Below, in pieces: positions 31,101 through 44,300 of a stretch of 64,000 nucleotides of DNA. The DNA is taken from assembly GCF_028858725.1 (NCBI RefSeq), contig NC_084790.1, forward strand, positions 4,160,001-4,224,000, in the 5' to 3' direction. A program made the position numbers and the translations under genes. Positions within the stretch are counted from its first letter, which is position 1; each line of letters begins with the position of its first letter. Under the pieces are notes generated by a model, which saw only the letters and a list, made by a program, of their open reading frames with translations, searched no databases and was not told where the DNA came from. This DNA is from Colius striatus. Its lineage: Eukaryota > Chordata > Aves > Coliiformes > Coliidae.

Positions 31101-34100
31101 TGCTGTCTTGTGGTGTTAAAAGTTTGCTGGTCTTGTTATTTCTCGGTTGTCTCTTTTATAACTTTCAGTTTATGCCTATGAAAAAATTGCTACAGTCTGT
31201 TCTTCTAGCTGCTTAAAAGAAAATAAATCAATTCCTTTGTTACCTTCTTCCAAAAAGGATACTGTTCTCCTATGGGAATCAAAATGAAGATGTAATTTTG
31301 GGATGAAATCTACTTTGCTTTTGATTACCTAAATAAACCTCACTTGGATAAGCAAGAGTTGCAATAATTCCCTCTTACTGAGTTATACGCAAAAAGGTTG
31401 TTTTTCTTCTTTGCCTAAGGAAAAGCGAGTTGGGATGAACTCGGGGGGACACCAACATCTGGTGAGCTGTTTGGAGACTTTGCAGAAGGCATTAAAAGGT
31501 TGGTACAGTCTGTGTGTTGCTTTATGAACTGCTTAACAGTGATGTGCTGTGGAAATACTCCAAATCATAAAAGCAAGCAAGGTTGTTGCTAGCACCTTTC
31601 ACTGTGTTCCTAGCACACATGTGCTCACATTTATAGAATCCCAGACTGATGGGAGTGGGAAGGGCCTTCCAGAGCTTGTCCAGCCCAACCCCCTGCTAAA
31701 GCAGGTTTCCCTTGGTCAGTATGCACAGGAATGTGTCCAGGTGGGTGTGGAAACCTCCCAAGAAGGAGAATTCACACCCTCTCTGGGCAGCCCGTGCCAG
31801 GGCTCCCCCATCACAGCACCAAACCAGTTTCTCCTGTTCCAGTGGGACTTGCTGTGTTCCAGCTTGTTCATTACCTCTTGTCCTGTCACTGGCCAGCACA
31901 CAACAAAGACTGGCCCCATCCTCCTGATAGGCACCTTTCAGGGATTTCTGAGTATTGATGAGATGTCCCTTCAGGCTTCTCCAGGCTGAACAGCCCCAGA
32001 TCCCGCAGCCTTTCCTACTCACAGAGATGTTCCAATCCCCTGATCATCTTGGTGGCCCTGCACTGGCCTCTCCAGCAGTTCCCTGTCCCTCTTGAGCTGG
32101 GGAGCCCAGAACTGGACACAGGACTCCAGATGAGGCCTCACCAGGGCAGAGTAGAGACACTTGACCTGCGCCCACACTCTTTTTACATAGGTGCTGGCTC
32201 TGTGCCAGTGAGGACCATTCCAGACTACCTGTGTTAGTTTTATCCTAGGTGCCCGTACCTGAATTCCACTTGCAGAAGAACATCCATTCTCTGTGTTTCT
32301 GAGAACATTTATTTTTCTCTGTGCAAATTGTTCTGCCTGTATTTTGAGTGCAGATGATGTGTATAGTTGCACATGTAAAGGTGTGAGCAGACGTAGGAGG
32401 GAGTAATGAGTTGAGATTGGTTTTAATGCTGATGTCTTATTCCTGGAGAAATGTAGAATCCTTTCACTAAGCTGTGGTTTCGGATTTTTTCTCTCTCCAT
32501 CTAGTGTCTTCTCTTCCTGCCATGACAGATCGCTTGGAGTCTATAGCTAGACAAAATGGGTAGGTCTTTTGTATCTTATAGCCTTTTCCTGCTTATCTGT
32601 ACACATCATAATCTCAGTGCTGGGTTTTGTGTGCATCTCATAGCAAGTTCTGTTTTCTTTTGTATGTAAGCCTTGGATCTCACCTTAGTGCAAATGGCAC
32701 CGAATGTTACATCACCTCAGACATGTTCTATGTGGAAGTCCAGCTAGACCCCACAGGGCTGCTGTGTGATGTCAAGGTGGCTCACCATGGAGAAAACCCT
32801 GTGGTATGTATTACCAACAACATTGAGGGTGATGCCTTTGTGGTTTTGGAACTGCAGATTTTACTCCCATTTGTTTGAGCAGAGGAAATGGATTATATGG
32901 AGTGTTCTGCCAGGTTTGGTAGCCCATTCTCATGGGTTAATCTCAGTGGTGCATTGTATGTGTGCAAGGACTGTTTTACTGATGATCTGTCTTTTTCTCT
33001 TGAGAACAACATTATTCGAGGAACCTATTGCTGTGTTTCTGAGAATCTTAGTTCTGGTGGAAGGATAGGGAAATTAATCTTACAGAACTCAGATCTGTGG
33101 ATGGAAAATACTCAATGCTGAAAGAAAATGCCTTTTCTTCCCTTCTGCACATGTAGGAGTTTGAGCTTTGTATTTACATTGGCCTAGCCCCTCTTCTGAA
33201 ACCAGACCATCTTAAATGACTCTATATGATTGTAGATTCAGCCTAAGACTTCACAGTTTGAAAAGTTTTATTTCAAATCAGTTATTTAAGTGGAAATAGT
33301 ATTGCTTGAATTATTCTCAGAGATGATTGATGAGCAGAACTAGAACCAGAGCAGCGTGTAGTTGTAAGCATTTGTGGAGAAAAAATGAGGGAGCATGGGC
33401 ATGGATCCTAGGGTATAATGTTAGGCCTGTTGGGGCAAGGCAGCCTGGGCTATAGTTATATGGATTTGATGCACAATCAAGACCAGAGTCAGAGCCATGG
33501 TTAAAGCAGTTGTTGTCATGCAGACAGCAGGCCGCTTTCTGTTCCCTCAAGGTCGGACTGTTTTCAGCTAAAAGTGGTAAACAACTTTGGGGAAAAACAA
33601 GATGGGAAAATGTGAGGGAGCTTGCTTATTGCAGAAACCGCAAGTAGGATGAACAAGAAAATGTAATGTATTAGCTGCTGTTGCTGAGCTAGCTTTGAAG
33701 CTGCTGTGTATATAAGTTAGAGCCTGCTTTCACTAAGGAAGAAGATTTCTGCTATCACTCACATTGAGTAGGACTGATTTCTTCCCACCAGCTGAGAATT
33801 GGACCCTGGGTTGATAGCCACATGAAGTAGGCCTAGAGCTGGTTTTTTAGGCTTCGAGCCTGGTTTTTAGACTTCAAGTCTGATTTTGTTTGTAGACTTC
33901 GAGCCTGGTTTTTAGACTTCAAGTCTGGTTTTGTTTTTTAGGCTTCGAGCCTGGTTTTTAGGCCAAGAGCCGAAAACTTTGCAGCAAGCATTGTGTTGCT
34001 TCTCCAGAAAAGCTGATTCTCAGAAATTTTACTGTCCTAATATTGTACAGTTTCTGTGCTGCACAAAGGCTGAAATTGCTGCTTTTGACATTGATATCGT

Positions 34101-35259
34101 TGTATGTTATTTCCTTTTCAGAGTTGTCCAGAATTGGTGCAACATCTGAGGTGAGCTGCAAGAGTACCAATACTCTTTACAGTATTGGTCTGATGCTATT
34201 TTTATGTCTGGAAATGCAACATGTTTCTTACTGGTTCTTTCCCCACAAAGTCTCTCCATTTCTCCAGGGCATTTTCTCACTTTGGTTCAGATACTTGTGA
34301 TGCTGACTGCTGTGCATGGTATCTTGGAAACCACAGCACAGCATCCATCAGAATCATTAAAGCTGGATCATTTAAAGAACACATTTCGTAGCTTTCATGT
34401 AGGAAAAGTATTTTCTTAAGTGACTTAGTGTCTGTATTAATAGAACTTTTCAAAACGAAACCTCACCTGTTACAAATCTGAATACATGGCACCTTTTCTC
34501 TCTCTTCTTTTCAGAGATAAAAATTTTGATGAATTTTCTAAACATTTGAGAGGGCTTGTGAACCTGTATAAATTGCCAGGAGACAAGTAAGTCTGGATTA
34601 TATTTATTTACATCCTCATGTGTAAAGTTAAACAAATCCACAAGCCTTTAGCTCTGTGCTTAAGTTCTCGTGATGTGGGGGTCCTACTGGCTTCATCACC
34701 GTGGCTTGCGTGTGCGCGTAGGGAGGATTTAATGTGAAGTAGTAACACAGAATGAAAAGTTACAGTTTCTCAATGCTTGATCTGAAGTGCTGCAGCTTGT
34801 CAGCCAACAGTCCTGAGAGATGGATTTCATTGCACAGTTCTTTTCAATATTTCTTACGTTGTTTTGTTGTCATTGTTTTTTCCCCCCCCCCAGCAAACTT
34901 AAAACAAAAATGTACTTGGCTCTGCAGTCCCTAGAGCTGGACCTCTCAAAAATGGCAGGAATGTATTGGTAAGGACCTCTTCATGATTTGTTGTTGTTTG
35001 TTGTTGATTTGTTGTTTTTTCTTGTTGCTTCATTGGGGTCTTTTTTTTGTTGGTTTGTTTTTACTCAGTAAAGCTGCATCATGTTGGCTGATTCTGATTA
35101 TGCCAAGTACTGTATATCCAGGAGTGTCACATTGGTGTCTGTATAGTCTGACATTATTGCTAGGAACTGGAGTGCTGAAGCTATAGAAGGCCTGTCCTAG
35201 TAGAGGAATTATATATATTGCATTGTGTTATGTTATAATGTATTTATTATAGTATATAT

Positions 35260-35316
<57 letters not shown>

Positions 35317-38300
35317 AATTGCCTGGAGCTTTCTGTGCAATTTCTTTTTAACTGCAAAATTCAACTGAAAGTTTGGTCTGGAAGGTAAAAATTCGTAGTG
35401 GGAACATGTTTAACAGTCAGAAATTGAGAAATGTTTGACCATTTGTCACTGCTGCAGATTTAGTGGATGAACCATCTGTGCTGTTGAGTGTAAAGTAGTT
35501 TTTGTTTTGCCAATAACAGTGTGAAACTTAAGACTGCTGCCTCTGTGTGACTGAGAAGTGTATATGTTAAGCTAAAATCATAAAGTGCCATCAGCGCTTG
35601 AATTTTGGCTCCAAGTGTGACTCTGGCTTGTTACAGACCTGTGATTGCCTCTCTTGCAGGCAAGCCACCAATGCAAATCCCCTTGACAAGATTCTTCATG
35701 GCAGTGTTGGCTATCTCACCCCCAGGAGTGGAGGTATCTTTGATTAACAGTTAAAAAAGAAAACACCCCCTTTCTTTCTTCCTCTTTATGGACATTAGTT
35801 CGACATCAACTGATGGCAGTAATGGAAAATACTGGTTAGACTGAAAGATGGACAAGGTGGTTGAGTAGTTGTGAGTCCCACGTGATTCAGAGAGACAGCT
35901 TTTCTTTCCAAAGCCAGACACTTTTATGCCAGATGTCTGTGTCTTTTGACAGCAGGGAAACAACTCATTGAAGGTAGCTGTGCACAGCATGTGCTGTGTT
36001 ACACTGCAAATATTGTGTGATTCTAGGGATTAGGAGTAATCAAGTTAACTTGTGTTGTGAGTGTACATGTTCAAAAGCTTTTCTCCCACAGGTCTCCTGA
36101 TGAATCTCAAGTATTACGTCTCGCCCTATGATTTATTTGAAGATGGCACTGGAACCCCCATTATTTTGCATGAGAACAATGGTAGGTCAGCTTTAGAAGC
36201 TAGTGTGTACTACTGCTGCTTGAAGGAGAGGAGAAAGCAGAATTCCAACAGTCTACCTCCCCTCTGCTGTCACCCTGTAATACAGGAATCACAATTTGGC
36301 TTGCAGAGGACAGGTTTTGTAAGCTCATGTGCAAACACTGGCTCAGTTGACCATTTTTTCAAACCTTATGGCTGTTCTGGAGTTTGAACTGAACTGCTGC
36401 TGGATGACAGTCTGCAGACAGAGCCTTTTTCCTTAGGTTGCATTTCATTGTTAACATGGGATTTACTTTATTGTGGAAACGCTTGTGTTTCTGTCATCTT
36501 TCTGTAAGATTCTTTTGTATGCACGTGGACACGTGTCTCTCCCTAAAATGACAAAACCCAAGCAAAATTGAGGTAGGTCGCAGGGAAGAAGAGAGTGAAG
36601 GTCTCTAAAATCATTATTTGTTTTGCTCTCTAAAGAGCATACTACAAGTTTGCAAATGCATCTGGAATGTGTTTTAAGGGTTGTGCAATCAGTCTACCTT
36701 GCAAGAGACAAACAGAGCATTAGGCAGCACAACTAGTTTGGCTGTTGGCCATTTAGTGATAAAGGTGAATGCTGTGACAACGGCCTTGTATAAGCTGTTT
36801 CCACTATAGTGATACTTAATTCATAAAACTTGCCTTGCTTTTTTTCATCAGCTGATGTTGTTGGGGTTTTCTCCCTTTCCTCCTCTTGCAGTTCCTCGGT
36901 CTTTGGGCATGAATGCATCGGTAACGATCGAGGGAACTATGGCCATGTACAAACTTCCGATTGCGCCACTGATTATGGGCTCTCATCCAGTTGACAGCAA
37001 AGGGTAAGCAGAGCATGTGCCTGCCAGGCCTTTCTCAGCAGCCTCGTTTAGACACAAATTCAACACAGTCCTGCGTTGAAGTCAGCTTGGGAAATGGCTG
37101 CAAGATATCATGGCATTATATAAAGCACTTATTACTGTCTTTAGACCAAGAAATACCTATGTCAGGCATGTAACTTGCTTTTGAAGGAGGGTCTTAAGTT
37201 TCAAGAAGATACAATGATCTGTTTGTATTTGAGCAAACTGTCTGGTGCTCGTAGCAGAAGCCAGTGTCATTCCCTGCATCTAATAAGATCTTGTATTGAC
37301 CTAATGTTTCAGAACTCCATCTTTCTCGTCAGTCACCAGTGCCAACAGCGTGGACTTACCAGCTTGTTTCTTCCTGAAGTTCCCACGTCCCGTTCCAGTG
37401 TCTCGAGCTTTCATTCAGAAACTTCAGGCCTGCACAGGTGGGTGGCAGATCTGTCAGATAGATACTCCTCAGGTTTTAAACAAACCGTCCCTGAGTTTTA
37501 AAGCGTGGCAGAGAATTTGCTCAGGGTTTTGTGCTATTTTCAGTAAAACCTGGATAGATTTATTTTTCTGCCCCACCATCTCTTCCTGGCTCCCTGGTGC
37601 TACCATTCAGTGTCATCTTCTTCCCTCAGGTATTCCACTGTTTGACACTCCACCAGCGTTTGTACCCTTGTATGAGCTGATCACACAGTTTGAATTATCC
37701 AAGGAGGCCGACTCTCTGCCTTTAAACCATAATATGCGCTTCTATGCAGTAAGTATGTTGTTACAACCAGGGTGTTGTAGATGAGCAGTTTGGGGTTTTT
37801 CATCTGTTTCAAGTATCTTCCAGGTGGGATAAAGGAAACTGGTACAACATTTCTTCACAGGCAAAAACTAGGCTATCTAAGCATTAGAATTCAAATAGTA
37901 GGTAATGAAAAATCTGTTGCTGTTGGGAGTGCAGCTGCAGGAGTGACAGCAAAGGTATGGGACTAAGCCTTTCAAGGTTCTGGCCCTTCTTGTTCAGGCT
38001 GCAATGTGTGACTGACCGAATCACATCGTTCAGGGATAGGTCCTTCTTCTTAATGTGTTAATGACAAATCTCCTGTTCGTGTCAGAGGGTTTGTCTTTGC
38101 CTCAGAAGGGATACCATACTGTATGAAACTGTTTTAGTGGGGACAGTGAATGCTCTTTGGGAATACTACTTCTGAGGAGCTGAAGCCAGATTGAAAGGAA
38201 TGTATCTCTACTGTTTGTAATTTTCATCTAGAAGGGTGACTGGGTGTCACTTGGATCTGGGGCTTGCTTTTTCCTTCCTAACTGTCTGTTATTGCCTTGT

Positions 38301-41300
38301 ACCTAGCAGTAACTAAAGTAAAGCAGAAATTGTTTGTCAGGCTCTTCCAGGACAGCAGCACTGTTACTTTCTGAACAAAGATGCTCCTCTCCCAGATGGA
38401 AGAAGCCTTCAAGGAACTCTGATTAGCAAAATCGCCTTCCAGCACCCTGGACGGGTTCCCCTCATCCTCAATTTGATCAGGCATCAAGTGGCCTACAACA
38501 CGCTGATTGGCAGCTGTGTCAAGCGAACAGTTTTAAAGGAAGGTGGGTCTCTCATCAAGTGGGATATAATGTGTGGATAATTAGAAACCCTGGGTGATTT
38601 TCCATGTGTTAAAATAAGAAATGAAGCCCATACTTCTTCCCTGATGGGTTTTGGTGTTTTTTCCTTCTATATGGGGGCACTGAGCTGGTGCTTCTGCACC
38701 ATCTCTGATGTGCCCTAGTTTAACAGTTCCCATGTCTTTCAGATTCTCCTGGGATCCTGCAGTTTGAAGTTTGTCCTCTCTCTGACTCCTGTTTTAGTGT
38801 CTCCTTTCAGCATCCTGTGAATGACTCCTTGGTGTGTGGTAAGTGGACTCAGTAAAAGCCACAGCCGTATTCCTGGGATGGATAGCAAGGTTTTCTTCCC
38901 CTGGAACCAGGATTTTGATCTCTTCCAAATGCCTTCTCTGTTTTAGTGGTAATGGATGTGCAAGACTCTACTCATGTGAACTGCAAACTGTACAAAGGGC
39001 TGTCCGATGCTCTTATCTGCACAGATGATTTCATTGCCAAAGTTGTTCAAAGGTAAGCTGGATTGGTTTTGTGCTGCCATGCACTCCAAATCACGCAGGT
39101 GAATGCTGTGTCTAGCTCACATTTATCCTAGTGGCTTTGGAGCCCTTCTGTCTGTGGGTGAGTTTTGGTAGGGGTTGTTTGTAGGAGGGGAAAGCTCAGA
39201 GCCATGTGGAAGATTCCATTCTAGATACTGAGCCACAACTAGTTATTTTTGTGTGGGTGTTCAAGGTGCCAGCGTCTTTCTGGCTTCTCCTGTGGTTGGT
39301 TGCTTTCTGTGTCTGCTAAAATGTGGAAGTTTGGCACATACACACGGGCCTTTCATCAAGATCCCTCCACCCCAGCCACCATTCGGAACAGGGGAGTGTT
39401 CAAAGGGCACAACATAGACCTTTTGAGTTAGAATAGCTGTTATTTTTTCTTTCAGAACTTCACCAGCATGTCATCCTTGAATAGAGTGTGGCATTATAGC
39501 CTTTTGTGAAGCTGTAACCAGGTGGAGAGATGGTGGCAGTGCAGTGGATGTGGTTTATTTGGATTTCAGTCAAGCATTTGACACCATCTCCCACAGCATC
39601 ATGGCAGCAAAACTGAGAGACTGGGGGCTGAATGATCAGGTAGTGAGGTGGATTCTTAACTGGCTGGAGGAAAGAAGGCAGTGAGTTGTGATCAGTGGGG
39701 CAGGGTCTAGTTGGAGGCCTGTGTCTACTGGAGTCCCTCAGGGGTCAGTGCTGGGACTGGTACTGTTCAGTCTATTCATTAATGGCCTTGCTGAGGGAAC
39801 AGAGGCACTGTCAGCAAGCTTGCTGAGGATACTAAACTTAGGGAGGTGGCTGACACCCCAGAGGCTGTGCTGCCATTCAACCAGCCCTGGACAGGCTGGA
39901 GGGTTGGGCAGGGAGAAATCTAATGAAGTTCAACAAGGGCAAGTGTAGAGTCTGGCATCTGGGAAAGAACAACCCCATGTAGCAGCACAGGCTGGGGAAT
40001 GAACTGTTAGAGAGTAGTGTAGGGGAAAGGGAGCTGGGGGTGCTGGTGGGCAGCAGGATGAGCATGAGCCAGCAACATGCCCTCATGGCCAAGAAGGCCA
40101 ATGGCATCCTGGGGTGGATTAGAAGGGCTGTGGGCACTGGATGGAGAGAGGTTCTGCTCCCCCACTACTCTGCCCTCGTGAGACCACATCTGAAATACTG
40201 TGTCCAGTTCTGGATCCTCAGTTCCAGAAGGACACGGAGCTACTGGAGGGAGCTGCTGAAAAGCACAGGGCCACCAAGATGATGAAGGGAATAGAGCATC
40301 TCTCTTGTGATGAAAGCCCATCTTGTGATGGAGCTGGAGTTCTTGAAGCTGGAGGAGACTGAGGGATGACATCATGAATGTTTAGAAATACATAAAGGAT
40401 GGGTGTCAGGAGGCTGGAGCCAGGCTGTTCTCAGTGATGTCCAGTGACAGGACAAGGGGCAACAGGTACAAGCTGGAACACAAGAGGTTCCAAAGAAATA
40501 CAAGGAAAAACTTCTTCTCTGTTGAGGTGATGGATCACTGGAAGGAGCTGCCCAGATGGGTTGTAGAGTCTCCTTCTCTGGAGACATTCCAAACTCACCT
40601 GGATGAGTTCCTGTGTGACCTGCTTGAGGTGGTCCTGCTCTAGCAGGAGGTTGGACTGGATGATTTTTTGAGTTTCCTTCCAACCCTTAAGATTCTGTGA
40701 TTATCACTGGGGTTTTTTTACAGGGTAGCAGGAAATCAGGTTTGCCAAGCTTAGGCAAAGGAGTTTTCTTGCAGAATCAGAGTAACAACCAGATTGCATC
40801 TTGTGCTTTAACTACAAGACTGTGATCTGTCTCCTATTAGTTATTAGTGTTAATCAATTGATTAATTCTCCGTTTGCAGGGCAGTGCATAAAGTCATGAT
40901 TTTCTTGTGGCTAGATAAGTGTGGTGGGATAAATGTGTAAACAAGCAGAACAGCAAGGCATTTTCAGAGCCTGGACTTGTCGTTCTCTTGTGCCTGAGAG
41001 CCTTATTGCTTGCTTTGTGCCAAAAGGGAATCATTAAAACTTCATCTTCGGTGAATGTTGCTGCAGGGCAGCAGAATGCAGGATAACCCTTTGCCTTGTG
41101 TCTTGCAGATGTATGTCTATTCCTGTCACCATGAGAGCAATTCGTAGAAAAGCAGAAACGATTCAAGCAGACACACCAGCCTTGTCCCTCATTGCAGAGA
41201 CAGTAGAAGACATGGTGAAGAAAAATCTCCCCCCAGCCAGCAGCCCAGGGTATGGCATGACCACAGGCAGCAACCCAATGAGTGGTACCACTACCCCAAC

Positions 41301-44300
41301 AAACACTTTTTCAGGAGGTCCCATCACTACTCTGTTTAACATGAGCATAAGCATGAAGGAGAGGCATGACTCAGTGGGCCATGGGGAGGACTTCAGCAAA
41401 GTGTCTCAGAACCCTATTCTCACTAGTTTGTTGCAGATCACGGGGAATGTGGGTTCAACCCTTGGCTCAAGTCCAACCCCTCCCCATCACACACCACCAC
41501 CAGTATCCTCACCAGCAGGCAACACCAAGAACCACCCCATGCTCATGAACCTTCTCAAAGAGAATCCTCCTCAGGATTTCTCCACTCTGTATGGGAGCAG
41601 CCCTCTCGAAAGGCAGAACTCTTCCTCTGGCTCCCCTAGAATGGAAATGGGCCCTGGGGGGAATAAGCAAAAGAAAAAAAAATCCCGCCTGCCTGCCGAC
41701 AAGCCCAAGCATCAGACTGAGGATGATTTCCAGAGGGAGCTCTTTTCAATGGATGTTGACTCTCAGAACCCCATTTTTGATGTGAACATGACCGCTGATA
41801 CTCTGGACACCCCCCATATTACTCCAGCGCCCAGCCAGTGCAGCACTCCTCCCACTACCTACCCACAGCCCATACCTCACTCGCAGCCCAGTATTCAGAG
41901 AATGGTTCGGCTCTCGAGTTCGGACAGCATCGGAGCCGACGTTACTGACATCCTTTCAGACATAGCAGAGGAGGCTTCCAAGCTACCCACCACTAACGAG
42001 GACTGCCCACCCATTGGTACACCAGTCAGAGACTCTTCTAGTTCAGGGCATTCACAAAGTGCTCTCTTTGACCCCGATGTTTTCCAGACCAACAATAGCG
42101 AGAACCCCTACACGGATCCAGCAGACCTGATAGCAGACGCTGCTGTGAGCCCCAACAGCGATTCTTCAAACCATTTTTTTCCAGATGGGGTAGATTTCAA
42201 TCCTGACCTGCTGAACAGCCAGAGTCAGAGCGGCTTTGGGGAGGAGTACTTTGACGAGAGTAGTCAGAGTGGAGACACTGATGATTTCAAGGGCTACGCG
42301 TCCCAGGCTCTGACCACTTTGGGGGTGCAAGTCTTGGGGGCTGACGGGGGTGAAAACAAGTTTAAGGGGGGCAATCAGTCTGATACGGTAGATTTTAGTA
42401 TTATTGCAGCTGCCAGCAAAGCGCTGGGGTCCTCTGACATGATGGAGCATCACAGTGGAGGCCAGAGCCCTTTATTGAATACGGGGGATTTAGGCAAAGA
42501 GAAGTCTCAGAAGCGGATAAAGGAAGGCAATGGGTCTGGAAGTAACATGGCAGGGCCCGGGATAGACGGGAAGCCGGGGAAGCGCAGCCGGACGCCGTCC
42601 AGCGATGGTAAAAGCAAAGAGAAACTTCCGAAGCGGAAGAAGCAGGAGACGGATGGGAAATCTCCGTCTCACAGTTCATCAAACAGGCCTTTCACGCCAC
42701 CAGCGAGCACGGGTGGGTCCAAATCTCCTGGGAGTTCAGGCAGGTCTCAGACTCCTCCTGGCATGGCTACTCCTCCTATTCCAAAAATCACCATTCAGAT
42801 CCCAAAAGGAACAGTGACTGTTGGCAAACCGTCTTCACATGGCCAGTATACAAGTAGCGGCTCTGTCACCTCCTCCAGCAGCAAAAGCCATCATAGCCAT
42901 TCTTCCTCCTCCTCCTCCTCTTCCTCCTCCTCAACCTCAGGCAAAATTAAAAGCAGCAAATCAGAAGGGTCTTCTGGCTCAAAGATGAGCAGCAGCCTCT
43001 ACTCAAGCCAAGGCGGCTCCAGTTCAGGTCAGTCCAAGAGCTCAGCTCAGTCAGTGGGGAAGCCTGGGTCCTCCCCCATCACCAAACATGGCCTCAACAG
43101 CGGTTCTGGAAGCACGAAGATGAAGCCTCAAGGAAAGCCATCGTCCCTCATGAACCCTTCCATGAGTAAACCAAACATCTCTCCGTCTCATTCGAGACCC
43201 TCTGGAGGTTCTGACAAGCTCGCTTCTCCCATGAAACCTGTCCCTGGTACTCCCCCATCATCTAAAGCAAAGTCACCCATCAGTTCAGGTTCTGGAGGCT
43301 CCCACATGTCTGGGACTGGATCAAGCTCAAGTATGAAATCATCTTCAGGAATGGGATCATCTGGGTCTATGTCACAGAAACCACCTCCTTCATCCAATTC
43401 CTCAACTGCATCTTCATCTTCCTTTTCGTCTAGTGGGTCTTCCATGTCTTCATCTCAAAACCAGCATGGAAGCTCCAAAGGCAAGTCTCCGAGCAGAAAC
43501 AAGAAGCCATCTCTGACTGCAGTCATAGACAAACTTAAACATGGGGTTGTCACTAGTGGGCCTGGTGGAGATGACCCAATGGATGGACAGATGGGGCCAA
43601 GTTCCAATTCCTCAAGCCATACTATGTCCTCCAAACACAACATGTCCGGAGGTGAGTTCCAGAGCAAACGTGAGAAGAGTGACAAAGAGAAATCTAAAGT
43701 GTCTGTTTCTGGAGGATCTGTGGACTCTTCCAAGAAGAATTCAGATTCCAAAAACGTTGGAAGCACTGGAGTGGCCAAAATTATCATCAGCAAGCACGAT
43801 GGTGGTTCCCCTAGCATTAAAGCCAAAGTAACTTTGCAGAAACCTGGGGAAGGAGGTGGGGATAGCCTAAGGCCTCAAATGGCTTCTTCCAAAAGCTATG
43901 GGTCCCCTCTAATCAGCGGATCTACTCCGAAACACGAACGCTGCTCTCCCAGCCACAGTAAGTCACCAGCATACACTCCCCAAAACATAGACAGCGAGAG
44001 CGAGTCGGGCTCTTCCATAGCAGAGAAATCCTACCAGAACAGCCCCAGCTCTGATGATGGCATTAGGCCTCTGCCTGAGTACAGCTCAGAAAAACACAAG
44101 AAACACAAGAAAGAGAAGAAAAAAGTGAAAGACAAAGACCGGGACAGAGATCGGGATCGGGATAAAGACAGGGACAAGAAGAAATCTCACGGCATGAAGC
44201 CAGAGAGCTGGTCCAAGTCCCCCATTTCAGCTGACCAGTCTCTCTCCATGACAAGCAGCGCTCTCCTTTCAGCCGAGCGGCCCTCCCGGCCTAGCCCTGA

